From Gymnothorax reevesii (lineage: Eukaryota > Chordata > Actinopteri > Anguilliformes > Muraenidae): DNA of 64,000 nucleotides. Position numbers and translations under genes: made by a program. Shown piece after piece: positions 10,214 through 21,999 of the stretch. Each line of letters starts with the position of its first letter. Position 1 is the stretch's first letter. The stretch is from the NCBI GenBank assembly GCA_029721435.1, contig CM056573.1, forward strand, positions 95,058,947 through 95,122,946, written 5' to 3'. A model generated the notes under the pieces. It was not told where the DNA came from and did not search any database. It worked only from the letters and a program-made list of their open reading frames with translations.

Positions 10214-11439
10214 GCATATGACAGATTTTCACAGTCTCTGCAGATTTTGGAAAGACTTGGAGCACACACTACACGACTGGCTTCAGCAGATTCTTGTAAA
10301 GACTGGGGATCACACATTTAAGGACTGCAGTAGATGAGGAATCACACATTACACAACTGCGTACAGAGTCGGCTCAAAAAATCAAGGGCGGAGTCTGTTC
10401 ACCTCACACACTTGCTGATCCCAGTCTGTACCACATCACACGCTAACAGATTCTGCGCTGACTTGTCATGACGACTGTCCCCAACTAGAGCTGACTGGCG
10501 CAGACTAGCCCCAACCGCAAATCATGGGTAAAATCTGGCCAAAAAAGTGTCTTCAGCTTCAGACACCTTTCAGAGCAATATGGACCCCTTGTCCATATTG
10601 CCCCAATGTCAGGGTCAATATTAGACACATGTTGGGGAATATGGACAGAGTGAGTGATTTCATGAATTCCTCCGTAGTGGAGCCATCTGCAGAGATACGT
10701 TTCTCATATAACGCAGATATGTAGCAAGCCTAGGGGTCTAATAGATCAACCACTTATGAGCTGTGGCGAGCCCTTCATCTAGGCTACAGCTCATGGCAAT
10801 CTTGGGGGTTCCATATTACCTCCTCTTCCCCTATACTATTTTTATTTATCAGGGAAATGTAAAATTATTCCCTTTGTCGCAAAAAATGTCTGCAAAACAG
10901 TTGACTTGCTGCTCTATAAAATGACATACTTCAATCTTGTTTTCCACGCAGTTCAAAGCTAAATGTATTCGGAGAAAGTGAAACTCCTCGTACTAGTTAG
11001 CTTGCGACCTCCTCTATTCTTACTGGATTCAAGACGATAGCCCAACCGCAGAGAGCACTGCCCCTGCTTTCTGAACTGATAAGTTTTAAAGTAGATGATC
11101 TTTAAGTAACACTAGACGTCCGTGGGGTTGAGGGCGGAACTTCCAAATCCTGCAGTTCAATGCGACTATGCCCACCACCAATCACAGCGGACCATGATGC
11201 TTCCAAAGCCACGCCTGAAAACTTGTGCACTTTTGTCTACGCGGATGGAGGCGTGGGCATCTATGGGGGGGGTTTGATTGACTGCTGTATCATTCCAATC
11301 ATTTGAGTTGGTCGTACATTTGATTGGCTGTTGTTTTTTAGCTCTTGCCCCTGACAGGATAGACGTATTTTTTTCAATCCAGTGTCAAACATCTTGTGTT
11401 TCATAGCTCTAGTGTACCTTTAATGAAATTATTATGCCA
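10214..11439. other. Unassigned DNA
   Basis: No gene is recognised. The phrase CACACATT followed by ACAACTG or ACGACTG recurs between 10240 and 10360, suggesting a weak degenerate repeat. Confidence 0.4.
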
Positions 11440-12145
11440 ATTCTGACAATTGATATTTATTTATTTATTTTTTTTATTTCGGCATGATTGAAAATCATTT
11501 CATGACAATTTCAACACACAGCATGTATCATGACCGAAAGGGTCGCGGGGGAAGCGAAATCGCTTATCAGAGTCCCGCCCCCAGCTTCCAGAAAAAAAAC
11601 ATGGAAAAAAAACATTATGATTAAAATATCATAAGGATTATAAATCACAGCAGAGTTAATGTCCATGCACGCTACGTTTTAACTTCAGAAAATAAGATCA
11701 TGAAGTTTATGAATATCATAAGAATTATAATTGCAAATTAAGTGAGTGATCATATAACTTAGATTCAAATATCACTCTTGATCCAAAGCCACATTGTCCT
11801 GAATCCCCATTCTTGCTCATTTGATTTGTTCCAGCTGATTTGGCGTAGATGAGTGGAAGCAGATACCGGATCTATCCTTGGATCTCTTAAGCGTCCAGTG
11901 ACAGGATGCAATTGAACATGATTTAAACATGTTTATAGTTACTCAGATATGCACATTTCAACGAATATTTGAAGACCTTCAGCTCTCCAGCCATCCTTAT
12001 ATTATCATCAAGTACATTCCATGCCCTGACTCCAGCCACAGATAGCGAATGCTCCTTACGAGTCGTTCGTTCTTATTACTTTAAGCGTACTCAAACCTCA
12101 TTAAATCCATACATTCTCTATACCGCTGCTTCCCTACTCGGGTCG
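11440..12145 (-). pseudogene. LINE 3' end: reverse-transcriptase C-terminus and 3' UTR
   Basis: Reading the minus strand from 12072 to 11926 gives a continuous peptide containing SVAGVRAWNVLDD and LKVFKYSLK and ending NYKHV before a TAA at 11923-11925. This matches the conserved tail of CR1/L2/Rex-type LINE polyproteins (pattern ...GxxxWNxL...FKxxLK). Two TAA codons lie a few residues upstream, so the copy is dead. Downstream the minus strand runs about 480 bp to an AAATAAATAAAT tail at about 11455-11475, as expected of a 3' UTR. Confidence 0.6.
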
Positions 12146-12149
12146 CAAG

Positions 12150-13301
12150 GGAATTTATCATGGTTCTGTGTCTTTGTTTTCATGCTTCAGGTTCATAGTT
12201 ATGTCTTTTCTTTATTCTTTTTGGTTATTGTATTACCCGGTTTTCAGTTCATGCTATTTTAAGTTTCATTGCACTTGTCTCCCTTGTGATCTAGTTGGTT
12301 CAGTCCGTCTCCTCAGTCTGTGTGCCTACCTGCTTCGGGTGATTTCAATGGTTTCTGGTGTTTCTCATTATTACTTCAATTCTCGTTTACTTCCTTCATC
12401 TTGCTGTTCTAGATTACTAACAAGACTAACATCTATATTTTATATCATAGTCTACTAACCCAACCAATCCATGTATATATTACTAACTCACTAACAAGCA
12501 CTTTAGTTAATCTGTTAAGCTGCACCTCTACTTATTAGAATTAATTCAGTCTCAGCAATCGCCCTGTTCTAGTCTCCGCCCCTTGCTTGGCTTTCCCTGT
12601 CTCTCCCTACGTTTTTGTGAGATCTCTTGCATATGCTTTATTACTTTCTGCACTCATCGTCTCTGCTCTTAGAACTCCTTGACCAGAGCTGTTTCATTGT
12701 CATGGGATGTCTCCGTGGATCCCATCCGTGTCTTGGCTTTTGCCAATTGTTGTGGTTTAGGATTTCCCCATGTGTACCTTCCTTTGTAATTAGCTTTCAT
12801 CCCATTCGCCTGTTCCCTGCATAGAATGTGACTTCCCTTCTGTCTATAAATTTAGAGTCCTCACTGCTGTTCTGACTTTGCCAGAATGTTGATCAGTATT
12901 CCTTTGTGCAGAGTCTCGTGTATGACAATTGATTATTGCTTCCTTTCGACTGTTTCGTCCAACCTTGTATCTAGCCATAGCCCTTTTTGTCTTGTTTTGC
13001 CTTTCTCGATTTTTGACCCATTTTTGTATGACCGCATCTTCTGTGTTTGGATGCCCTGTGTATAACCGTCTGCTTTGGAACTCGACTACAACTTTTTGCC
13101 TACTGTCTATGTACTGTCGCACCTCTGCTTTTCTGGTTCTGACCCCAGCCTGTCTACGACTGTTTTTGGATTTCGTTTTCTGGCTTGGCAATTGTCTACT
13201 GGTCCTGACCCGGCAATCAAAGGCATATGTTTTTTGGATTTCTCGCTCTCACTTGTGGTTCTTGAACGCACTATTACAGAACTGGTTGTTAATCTGTAAC
13301 A
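12150..13301 (+). mobile_element. Candidate solo LTR (5' boundary unresolved)
   Basis: This pyrimidine-rich, TCCTG/CCTGTT-rich block ends in ACTGGTTGTTAATCTGTAACA, a terminal ACA as in LTRs, and has a TATA-like TATAAATTTAGAG at 12843. Its base style resembles long fish Ty3/gypsy or ERV LTRs and the better-defined solo LTR at 53554. Open frames on both strands (for example 12929-13318 and 12844-13191) show no domains. I could not place a TG start or a target duplication. Confidence 0.35.
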
Positions 13302-14150
13302 ATGACAAATTCATCTGAATCTGGAGTCCATCCTAGTTGACTCAGGGAAAAGGTAGGGACCCACCCTGATGCTCGATCAATCAATTCTAATTCCAGGCCC
13401 TCGCGCGTCTATCACCATTGCGAGCCTGTGAAAATGCCTATTGGGGGAAAGACTGATTTGGTGTGTGTGTTCTAATCACGTCAGATTTATATCAATATGT
13501 ACTATCAAATAACACTGTCCGGGAACCGAGAGTTGCAATAATGATTGGGTATTTGTATTTAAAAATTATCTTAGTAGTTTTTCTAAGTCAGAGACTGTTT
13601 ACTTTGTTATCAAATTGTCAGTTGTTGATGGGAAAGGTTCAGGGTTCATTTTAAATCATGTACGTGTTTCTGACACAAGAAAGCAGGTCAGAATAATTTA
13701 GTATCGAACAAACGAGCTGTAATGTTTTATTTAGAAATGCCATTACGGCGGTCAGGTCAATTGTTTCGTTGATGCGACCGGGATTTGTTTTGGCTGAGCA
13801 ATCGCAAATAACTTGAATGATACATTTGCGATGCAGCTGATTGTCATCCTTCACCCTCAACCCGACCTGTATTTACTCTGAATAAATTATACTAGACAGT
13901 TAAGGTAATATTGATGTTGTGCACAATTCATCTAAACTTATAAAAGTAACATTTTCTAGTCCAAATGCAATTTAGTTAACCACCGTTGTAAAAATAGCCA
14001 CTGCCTTCGCATGAACTTGGGGTTGAAGCCTGCCGGTATCTACCTCCGAAAGAGTGGGTACAGATGCTCGTCCCTGAAGCCAGTCTCTCTAGCCAAATGC
14101 ATTAGAGATTTAGAGCCAATTAACCAACTAGAAATGGTTTTTACATGTAA
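13302..14150. other. Unassigned DNA
   Basis: No gene or mobile element is recognised between the candidate LTR and the composite repeat at 14.2 kb. Confidence 0.4.
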
Positions 14151-14464
14151 AAACAGATGTCTCCCCCTTCCCCCATTTTAGAGTTATGGTCCGCGAATGA
14201 GTCCCACCCTTCAATATGCCTAAATCCAAATTGTTGCCATGGAAACAGAAAAAATATTAAAGCTGCGAGTAGCGTTGGACGGGTCCTTGCCCTCCCGCGC
14301 ATGTCGAAACGGGGGCGAGACGCGTTCGAGCGCCGTCAAGCATTGTCATTCGTTGGACAGCACGAGACTGAGGAAAATGTGACCTGGTCAAACTTTCAAA
14401 AGCAGATTTTATCACTGCTGCGTATTGTGCAATCTTCCCCCATTCATGAACTTAGTGAAGGGAG

Positions 14465-14944
14465 CATAGATATATATAAACACTAGATGGCTCAAGGCAG
14501 AGTCGGCAGCGTCGTCACTGGTTGGCCATCTTAGGACAGGGGACTGCTTTGGTGAGCTGTCCTGTAGTCAGAGGTAGGGTGGATGATTTGCTCGCTTAAA
14601 TACTCGTAACTCGCTGAATTCTTGACGGATTTACAAACGGACTGGGTTATTACAAACCTTAATGTACTTTTTATATCGCATTCAATGGTTTTAATTATTC
14701 TTCATTATGCAGTTAAATAACTACATCTCTGATGTTTACCCGACAAACCAAGCCGTTTGTTTGAAAATCAGTCGAGAATTTGGGAGAGTTGAGCGATTTA
14801 CAGTTATTTCAAAGTCCGTGCTCCATTCGCTGTAATGTTATGAGTGATCGAGCAGCCCTGTCCCAAGATGGCCGCCCTGTGACGAAGTTACTTCACATTG
14901 GCTCGCAGCGTGCTTGAGCCATCTAGTGTTTATGTATATCTATG
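14465..14944. mobile_element. hAT-type MITE with perfect TSD
   Basis: The element starts CATAGATATATATAAACAC and its reverse complement starts CATAGATATACATAAACAC. The similarity continues through CTAGATGGCTCAAG to a total TIR of about 60-70 bp. It is flanked by exact 8-bp duplications GAAGGGAG (14457-14464 and 14945-14952). An 8-bp duplication is characteristic of hAT transposition. At 480 bp it encodes no transposase. Confidence 0.85.
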
Positions 14945-15546
14945 GAAGGGAGATGAGCCATGTGATCCTACTGCCACCCGGTGGTCAGAATGTGTAGCAG
15001 CACAAAGAAAAACACTGAAAATCAATAATAATCAAGAAATTAATAAATGCTTCTTTCAGGTAAATCCGAGAAAGCTGAAATTTCGGGAGCATGTTCACTG
15101 AAGAAAGACAAAAGTTTTATACGCGCAACTTATGGTGAATTCGGAAGTGCGTCGCTGTATATTTTTCAAAATATTAATATTCATAACATGTTTATATCTC
15201 AAGAAATATCAATTGTACTGGTACCACACTTGGCAGTTAGTTTGGCGACATGGAGATTATGAATTATGCCAAAGAAAATTTTGATACGATGAACGGTTTG
15301 TCCACAGCAAGAATGTATATCTTACTGTACAGTGTATTATGTACATAGAAATTTTTATTTCAAAAAGTGAAATGGATTTTCATGAAATTTGGTGACAGTA
15401 CAGGGCATAGTACAGCAATGATGAGTGATTTTTTTTCAGAATTTTATGACATTGCAACAGGCTGTGGTGAAAGCGAAAGTCCCATCCTGGCGTATTTAGG
15501 TGGCGCTAGAGAGGCATTTTGAGTCTTTGGTGGAGAATTTTCAGAT

Positions 15547-16030
15547 TGTAAGAATATTTGAAGTGTAATGTGAATAGAGACCACTAGATGGCAGTGTTGA
15601 CCTTTTTTCAATTTGTTAATCCCAGGCTGGAGATAGGTTTGGCCATGTTTTAGGCATGTTTGGGACAAGTCCCAGAGGAAATTTTTAAAAAGCCTAAAAG
15701 GTGGGAGGGGTCTGCAAAAGAGTATATAACGGGGAGAATTGAGACAGTGAGGTAGTAGGAGAAATTGCGAGGAGAAGGATACATGTGACCAGACCTGTCA
15801 TTCTGTTCAACACCTGTGAAGCTTTTAGTGGATTTTTGCCTGTGTTAGAGCATTTTCCTCACCCAGGACATCACCAAGCAACCCACCAAAGGGACTGAAA
15901 ATATTTCTGTTTTTGTATATAATCAATCTTGGTCTGTAGAGTAGAGTAGTTTGTTGTTAGTTGCCTTTGTTTAATTAAATGTGTTTTAGTTTTAAAATTT
16001 TTGTCTGCATCCTTTGCTGTTGTTAATGTC
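15547..16030 (+). mobile_element. LTR-like remnant
   Basis: The block runs from TGTAAGAATATTTG to TGTCATAACA, has a TATA-like AGTATATAACG at about 15720, and is followed by TTGAGGCCATAACAG, which resembles a primer-binding region. It interrupts the composite repeat. The flanks show no clear target duplication, so this is tentative. Confidence 0.3.
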
Positions 16031-16644
16031 ATAACAAATTGAGGCCATAACAGAAGCCATGTAGAAATTACTGCAAAATTTGGTTTGTTTTCGAGCATGT
16101 TTAAGGGGTCAAATGAAGGTTGGAAATTGCCTAGGAATCGAAAAAAGGCAGTGAAAGTGGCTAGGGACCCCATCTTTGACGCCTCATAAAATCCGAACCG
16201 TTCGGCTCTTGAAAAAGTTGTACAGTAGTTTTCATCAGCAGTGTGCTTTGTCATCTATTAGCATTTGGGGTCGATACGATGAACGCCCTTAAAGGAGTTT
16301 GCGTTTGTTCGAGGGCAAATTTTGGCGAAATTTAGGGGAAAAAGGACATTTTCATATGCAAATTGCGGACTTCCTGTTCGATTTAGGTAATGGGTGTTGA
16401 ATGTTTATTTTTAGGCCTTGATGAGATGAACAATATAGTGTTGATTCCATCTCTCTATGACTTTCCTACCAGTTGTGGTGGCTGTCTAAGTGCAAATGAA
16501 ATGTTTCTTGGTGGCGCTAGAGAGCCATTTAAATTCAAAAGCAGTTCAAACCCTCAAAAGGCACATCTATATGTTATGGAGAGATACTATATGAAATTTG
16601 GTGAGAATCGGTCACACAGTTCAGAGTTATGCTCCTAACTTCTC

Positions 16645-17250
16645 ATGGCTTACCAATGTGGGTTTAGGAGACACTATAGCTCAACGACTGCTGTCCAGAA
16701 GATTGTTGAGGACATCAAGTCTGCGTATAACTGTGGTAAGGTCACAGGTGCTCTTTTCCTTGACTTAAGAAAGGCCTTTGATACTGTGAACCATGACATC
16801 CTGCTGGGTAAACTCAAGAAGCTGGGCTTTGACAGTGATGCAACGAAATGGTTCAAATCCTACCTCACAGACCACTACCGGTATACACATCTACAAGGTC
16901 AATATTCCAAAAAACCTTGGGTCACCTGCGGGGTACCTCAGGGAAGTGTGCTGGGCCGCTTGCTATTCTGCTTTTATGTGAATGACTTATCCAAGGTTAT
17001 CGAAAAGTGCAGCTTTCATTTGTATGCTGACCATACCATTCTGTACTACTCAGCTGGTTCCGTGAAAGAGTGTGAAGAGAGAGTCTCTAGGGATATGAAG
17101 AGAGTAGCAGATTGGTTAAATGTAAACAAGCTGCTTCTTCACCGAGACAAGACCAAATCAGTTTTATTTGGACTCCCACAGAAACTGAGGCACACTGAGA
17201 GACCCGTAAACATTACAGATGGTGTGAATTTTTATGAACAAGTCGACTCA
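16645..17250 (+). pseudogene. LINE reverse-transcriptase fragment (CR1/L2-like), catalytic motif altered
   Basis: The open frame covers the RT fingers and palm. It starts at YQCGFRRHYSSTTAV, continues through GALFLDLRKAFDTVNHDIL (motif A with its Asp), GVPQGSVLGRLLF (motif B) and FHLYADHTILYYS (motif C). The usual YADD is YADH, which removes an essential Asp. The fragment is cut off on both sides: it begins directly in the composite repeat at about 16645 and stops at about 17250, where the opposite-strand LINE begins. The endonuclease, N-terminal region and 3' UTR are absent. It is open for over 600 bp yet clearly not functional. Confidence 0.85.
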
Positions 17251-19554
17251 TGTCATCGATGACAGGGCCATGACTGGTCTCACCTTCTTTAAGCAGGCTG
17301 ATGATGACCGAGTCATCAGCATACTTAACAATGGCCCTGTTTTCATGTTTGCTCTGACACATATTTTTGTGGAGAATGAATAACAATGGTGACAGGACAC
17401 AGCCTTGAGGAGAACCAGTGGAGGAGAACACTGGGTCAGACAAAACCCCATTGATCCTCACTCTTTGTGACCTGTCGGTTAAAAAGTCTAAGATCCAGCC
17501 CATCAGGTTTTTACTGACTTTAAACTGTTCTGAAAGCCTTTTGGTTAAAATGTGGGGCTGGATTATATTAAAAGCGGAGGAGAAGTCTATAAATAAAAGC
17601 CTTGCAGACGACCCTTTGCCCTCCACATGTGTAAAAACCATGTTTACAAGAGTCAATGTGGCGTCCTCCACTCCTCTGTTGGGCCTGCATGCAAACTGCA
17701 TCGGGTCCAGCTCATGTTCAGTCTCCTTAAGAATCACCATCTTAACCAGTTTTTCAAAGACTTTCGTAATAACTGAGGTGAGAGCAACAGGCCTGAAGTC
17801 ATTCAAGGTTTTCGGACGGCTGGATTTAGGGACAGGAACCACAACAGCATCCTTCCATAGAGAGGGCACATGTTGTGTCTGCAAGGACTTATTAAAAATA
17901 GTCTGAAATACAGGACTAAGTTCATTAGCACAGGATTTAATAAGATGACCGCTGATGTTGTCAGGACCCTGGCTCTTGTTCGTCTTCACAGTTCTAAAAG
18001 CCTTTCTGACGTCGCTCAGTTCAATGGTAAAGTGTTGAGTGTCCTTCAGTTCCTGTTTCAGCTCTACAATCTCCTTACTAAAATCAAAGGAGTTAAAACG
18101 AGCGTAAAAACTGTTAAGAGCATTTGCAAAATCTCTGTCTGAGTTAAAGCGTCTAAAATGGTCTGCCGGCTGCTCTGGGGATTCTGAATGCCTGCAATGG
18201 TTTTCATTCATGTCCATGCAGAACAAAGATTGTTTGCCGCCATTTTCTTTTCAAGAGCAGTTTTATAGTGTTGTTTTGCTCTTAAAATTTCAATTTTCAA
18301 TTCTTTAGTGGCTGACTGTAGGTCAGAGACAGCCCCTTTTTTGAAAGCCAATTTCTTTTTATTTAGACAGGATTTAACATTTTTTGTGACCCATAGCTTG
18401 TTGTTGGGGTACACTTTAACACGCTTACGAGGTATAATCATGTCCTTACAGAAAGCAGCATAAGAGCTGGTGACATCTGCCAGAGCATCCAGATCATCCC
18501 CACAAGACTCGATAAAAACGTCCCAATCTGTACATTTAAAACATTCCTGCAGAGAGAACACAGATTCCTCTGACCACATCTCAATGTCCTTGTTCCTTGC
18601 TTTCTCTCGTTTTAAAACAGTCTTATAGGTGGGCAGGAGATGCACACAGTTGTGGTCAGCAGATCCCAAAGGAGGAAGAGGGAGGGATTTATAAGCATCC
18701 TTCAGTGACCCATAACAGAGGTCCAATACTTTATCCCGTCTGGTTGAACAGGATACATACTGGTAAAAGTTTTTCAGGGTTGTTTTAAGAGAGACGTGAT
18801 TAAAATCACCCATTATAAAGTTCGGAGCGTCGGGGGAGAGGGACTGCAGCCTCTGCACTGCCTCTGCGATGGTGCAGGCAGAGGGGGGGTGAGCCCTCGG
18901 GTGAATGTAACATGTAGTGATAAAAAGTTGGGGAAACTCACGGGGGAGGTAGAACGGGCGCAGTGACACAGAAAGAAGCTCCACGTCTGGCGTGCAAATA
19001 CGGTCCCTGACAGTCACAGCGCTACAGTAACGTTTGTCGACGGACAAACACACTCCACCTCCCTGGGTTTTCCCCGTTACCTCCGAGTCCCGATCCAAAC
19101 GAAAGGGAGCTCCAAAGCCGTCGATTGATAGGTCGGCGTCCTGGTCCCGCTCCGTCAGCCACGTCTCAGTGAAAGCCATCACGCAGCAGTCCCCGAAGTC
19201 CTTCTGGAACCTGGCGTTCCCCTGAAGTTCATCTAACTTGTTCTTCAAGGACTGGATGTTTCCCAGGATGACAGAGGGCAGAGGAATCCGGCCGAGCTGC
19301 TGTCTCCTCATGCGTACTTTAACTCCTCCGCGTCTCCCTCTATTCCTCTGCCTCTTGTCCCTCATTCTGTTAAAATCTCTCAGTATAAAATGCGGCAACC
19401 GTGGGGTGAGGTCTGTACCATCATCTGATAAGTTAAGTTGAATCAACTCCTCACAGGTGTAAACAGTCCTCAGCTGACCCACAGCCCCACTCACCTCGTA
19501 GGTAGCGAGCCAGCATGATAAGAGTCCAAACACGACGAAATAAAAGGAATCCAT
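17251..19554 (-). pseudogene. Rex1/CR1-like LINE: endonuclease plus reverse transcriptase, frameshifted and 3'-truncated
   Basis: The first frame (19554 to 18208, 448 residues) starts with a hydrophobic segment, then a basic linker, then an APE-type endonuclease with GNIQSLKNKLDEL, FTETWL, MGDFNHVSL and GSADHNCV (the last normally SDH). The second frame (18226 to about 17251) carries the RT: FRPVALTSVITKVFEKL, LLFIDFSSAFNIIQPHIL, SSTGSPQGCVLSPLLF and an intact VKYADDSVI. The two frames overlap by 19 bp and are out of register, so one frameshift separates EN from RT. The RT ends abruptly after GPVIDD at the junction with the plus-strand LINE; the thumb, C-terminus and 3' UTR are missing. Loss of the 3' side is unusual, since LINEs are normally truncated at the 5' end. 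Confidence 0.88.
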
Positions 19555-20004
19555 GGCGTCATCACTCCGTTAGTGGAACTTAGAACACTTTAAAACCGTC
19601 ACTCGACCCGGAAAAATACAACGTAAGAACACATAAAAGCACATAAAAACACAAATACAGGACGCCAAGCTCTCACTCACTCACTGCCGGTCGCTGCGTG
19701 CGCACGCGCCACAATCTCAAATACTTTGCGAAGTGCTTCCTCGACAGTGCCACTCTCGGTATCCGCCTCTGCCATTTTCGCGCTGGTAGATCTAGTGGAC
19801 CGTAAAGAATGGGCACGCAAGAGTCGATGGGAACTGTAGTTCTCATGTCCCTCTGCTCTGCTCCGCTGCAGCTGAAAAAAAAGTAGTTTTTGCCAGGAAG
19901 ACCCATAGTCTGAAAACGTCACATGTCCATGACGATACCAGGACCGTCCTGTCACAGCAATAACCGCGGAATTGGCCGTACCATTACATCCCTAATAACG
20001 AACA

Positions 20005-20013
20005 CTCCCCCCT
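20005..20013 (-). promoter_or_regulatory. BEL polypurine tract
   Basis: On the minus strand AGGGGGGAG is followed immediately by TGTTCGTTATTAGGG, a TG LTR start. The polypurine tract primes plus-strand DNA synthesis in LTR elements. Confidence 0.6.
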
Positions 20014-20326
20014 AAAGGGCCATAAGGGACTTTTACCCAAATAAATCAGCATACAATGAAATTGCTTAAAATAACATACATTCAAATAAGACAACTGGAC
20101 AATCGGTGCATGTATCACTACCTTACAGCTCCAAGTGATACTCAATGCAAAGAAGGTTCATTACACAATTACAACAATCTTTTAAGAGATAATTCCAAAA
20201 AAAAGAGGTCTATTTACACCAAAGACAATCCTTTTGACAAACTTAAACTGCTTGAAAATAAAGTCATCGCTGGTGACTAAATCCTGATTAAGCCATTCTG
20301 ACATAAAAAATCAAAACAATGAGATC

Positions 20327-21500
20327 CTAATTGACTTCCTCCAATAAGCACAACTTTGTAATTGGCCGTAGGAGTTCAGTGGACTTTGTCTTGACCTTGA
20401 CATTATGCACATGCCCATCCGCCACCGGATAGACCTCTGTAGCTCTTGCTAAAGGCCATTCTCCTCTTGGAGTGTCCTCAACAACCAAAACAACATCATC
20501 AACTGAAATATCTCTTTGAAGTTTACACCACTTTGCTCTAGTCTGTAGCATAGGGAGATACTCCCTGGTCCATCTTTGCCAGAACAGATCTGCATGGTGC
20601 TGCACTTGACGCCATCTGCGTGTGACATAGAGATCCTTGTGACCAAACCTTTTCTCTGGATAAACAACCGAACCGGTACCGGGGCGAAGCAAGTGATTAG
20701 GGGTAAATGGCTCCAAATCAGACGCAGCATGTGAGAGAGGAGTTAGTGGTCTGCTATTAATCACAGACTCCACAATACATATGAGGGTAACAAGAGCCTC
20801 ATCATCCATAACTTGTTCTGATAGCATGGGGTGTAACACCTTCTGAACGGACCGAAAAACGTTCCCAAGCACCTCCCATATGAGAAGCGTGAGGAGGGTT
20901 AAGATGCCAGTCCACTCCCTTAGTCAGCAGCACTCTGTGAACCCTATTCTGATCTAAACACCCGAGTAAATCCTTCAGCTGACTTTCTGCCCCTACAAAA
21001 TTAGTCCCGTTATTACAGTAGATGTCCCTGACAACCTCTACTGGCCATAAACCAGTGCAAACAGTGAATAAAAGAATCTGTGTCGAGTGAGTGACAAATT
21101 TCCAGGTGCACAGCTCTGACCGTCATATAGGTAAACAAACACCCATATCTTTTCAGACCACTGCCTCGTTTGACCATCAGTGGACTGAAGAAATCAATTC
21201 CCACACTGCTAAATGGCGGATTGGTGGTTTCTAATCTGCACTTGGGTAAATCTGCCTTGCACTGCGTAACTGCGTTTGAACTCCACCTTCTACATTTAAC
21301 ACATCGTCTGAGAACCCTATTGACTTCCACTAACTATCCAAAACCTCTGTTTAATCATTTCTAATTCATGCTCCTGACCGGCATGACCATGAGATTGGTG
21401 AACTTCGCACACTATAAAATGTACAATATGATGCCATTTTGGCAAGATGAGAGGATGCTTAACTGTCTCCTCAAACAAACGAAATACAGTGGAAATTCCT
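20327..21500 (-). pseudogene. BEL/Pao integrase, frameshifted, catalytic Asp changed
   Basis: The N-terminal zinc-binding segment is readable around 21480-21370 (HPLILPKWHHIVHF, GHAGQEHELEM) and continues at 21330 with CVKCRRW. The catalytic core starts VGIDFFSPLMVKRGSG and RYGCLFTYMTVRAVHLE. The next conserved block, normally SDNGTNFVGA, reads CNNGTNFVGAESQLK near 21010, so the second catalytic Asp is Asn. A frameshift follows GGAWER near 20870, and the C-terminal part (20872 to 20327) includes VINSRPLTPLS, FTPNHLL and the WPLARA Pao C-terminal region. Several frame breaks make the gene inactive. Confidence 0.8.
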
Positions 21501-21554
21501 TTTTCTACACAAAGCCAACTATGGCGAACTCTGCATTTTCCATCTCACTCGAGT

Positions 21555-21990
21555 TAAAGGAGAATTCCGGTGTGAAATTGACTTGGGGTGTATTGAAACA
21601 TGATAATGAGTACTAACTTTTGTCAAATACCCCACCTCCATACATACGCAACATTTCGAAATAAATGGCTTTTTAGCTCCCAACATGCTTACAATTGTAG
21701 TGAATCGGGCATAGCGTTGCCATGCAAAAAAATCGCTATTTTTTCATCATTAACAAGGCTCAAAGAAGCTGCACACTTCATCGGTAGAATTCCGACGGCC
21801 CTGACATTTGAAACAAGGCACTGAGAACTTTGAAAATGCACAAGTAGTTTATTAAAAAAGACTATTTATGCAAACCGCACCATGAGGCAGTTTCCAGTCG
21901 CCTCCATCTTGAAAGTCACGATAAGTCGATTGACGAGCACGAACGAATAGGAAGGATAGGGGAACAGATTGCAATCTATTCGTACGTCAG
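21555..21990. mobile_element. Interspersed repeat inserted between BEL RNase H and integrase
   Basis: The block starts near AAAGGAGAATTCCGGTGTGA and contains CCGACGGCCCTGACATTTGA and GCACAAGTAGTTTA. I recognise this as a widespread non-coding repeat of fish genomes. It interrupts the BEL reading frame. I cannot name the family and saw no clear target duplication. Confidence 0.5.
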
Positions 21991-21999
21991 GTACGTTAC

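Larger units (their letters stand above)
14200..16640 (+). repeat. Composite interspersed repeat with nested insertions
   Basis: The phrase AATATTAAAGCTGCGAGTAG at about 14252 and two copies of GGTGGCGCTAGAGAG (15501 and 16512) are hallmarks of a common fish repeat. Other parallel phrases are GATACGATGAACG (15283 and 16273) and ATGAAATTTGGTGA (15382 and about 16599). The repeat is interrupted by the MITE at 14465-14944 and by an LTR-like block at about 15547-16030. No intact ORF lies inside. Confidence 0.5.

Noticed and set aside
6010..10220. A clean 3-bp target duplication for the Harbinger element
   Set aside because: Flanks GAT/ATG on the left and GGC/ATA on the right do not match at any reasonable end placement.
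12929..13318. 129-codon plus-strand frame and opposing 115-codon frame
   Set aside because: Hydrophobic or basic composition reflects pyrimidine-rich LTR-like DNA; no domain, splice site or promoter supports either.
17418..17906. 162-codon plus-strand frame
   Set aside because: Antisense of the Rex1-like reverse transcriptase.
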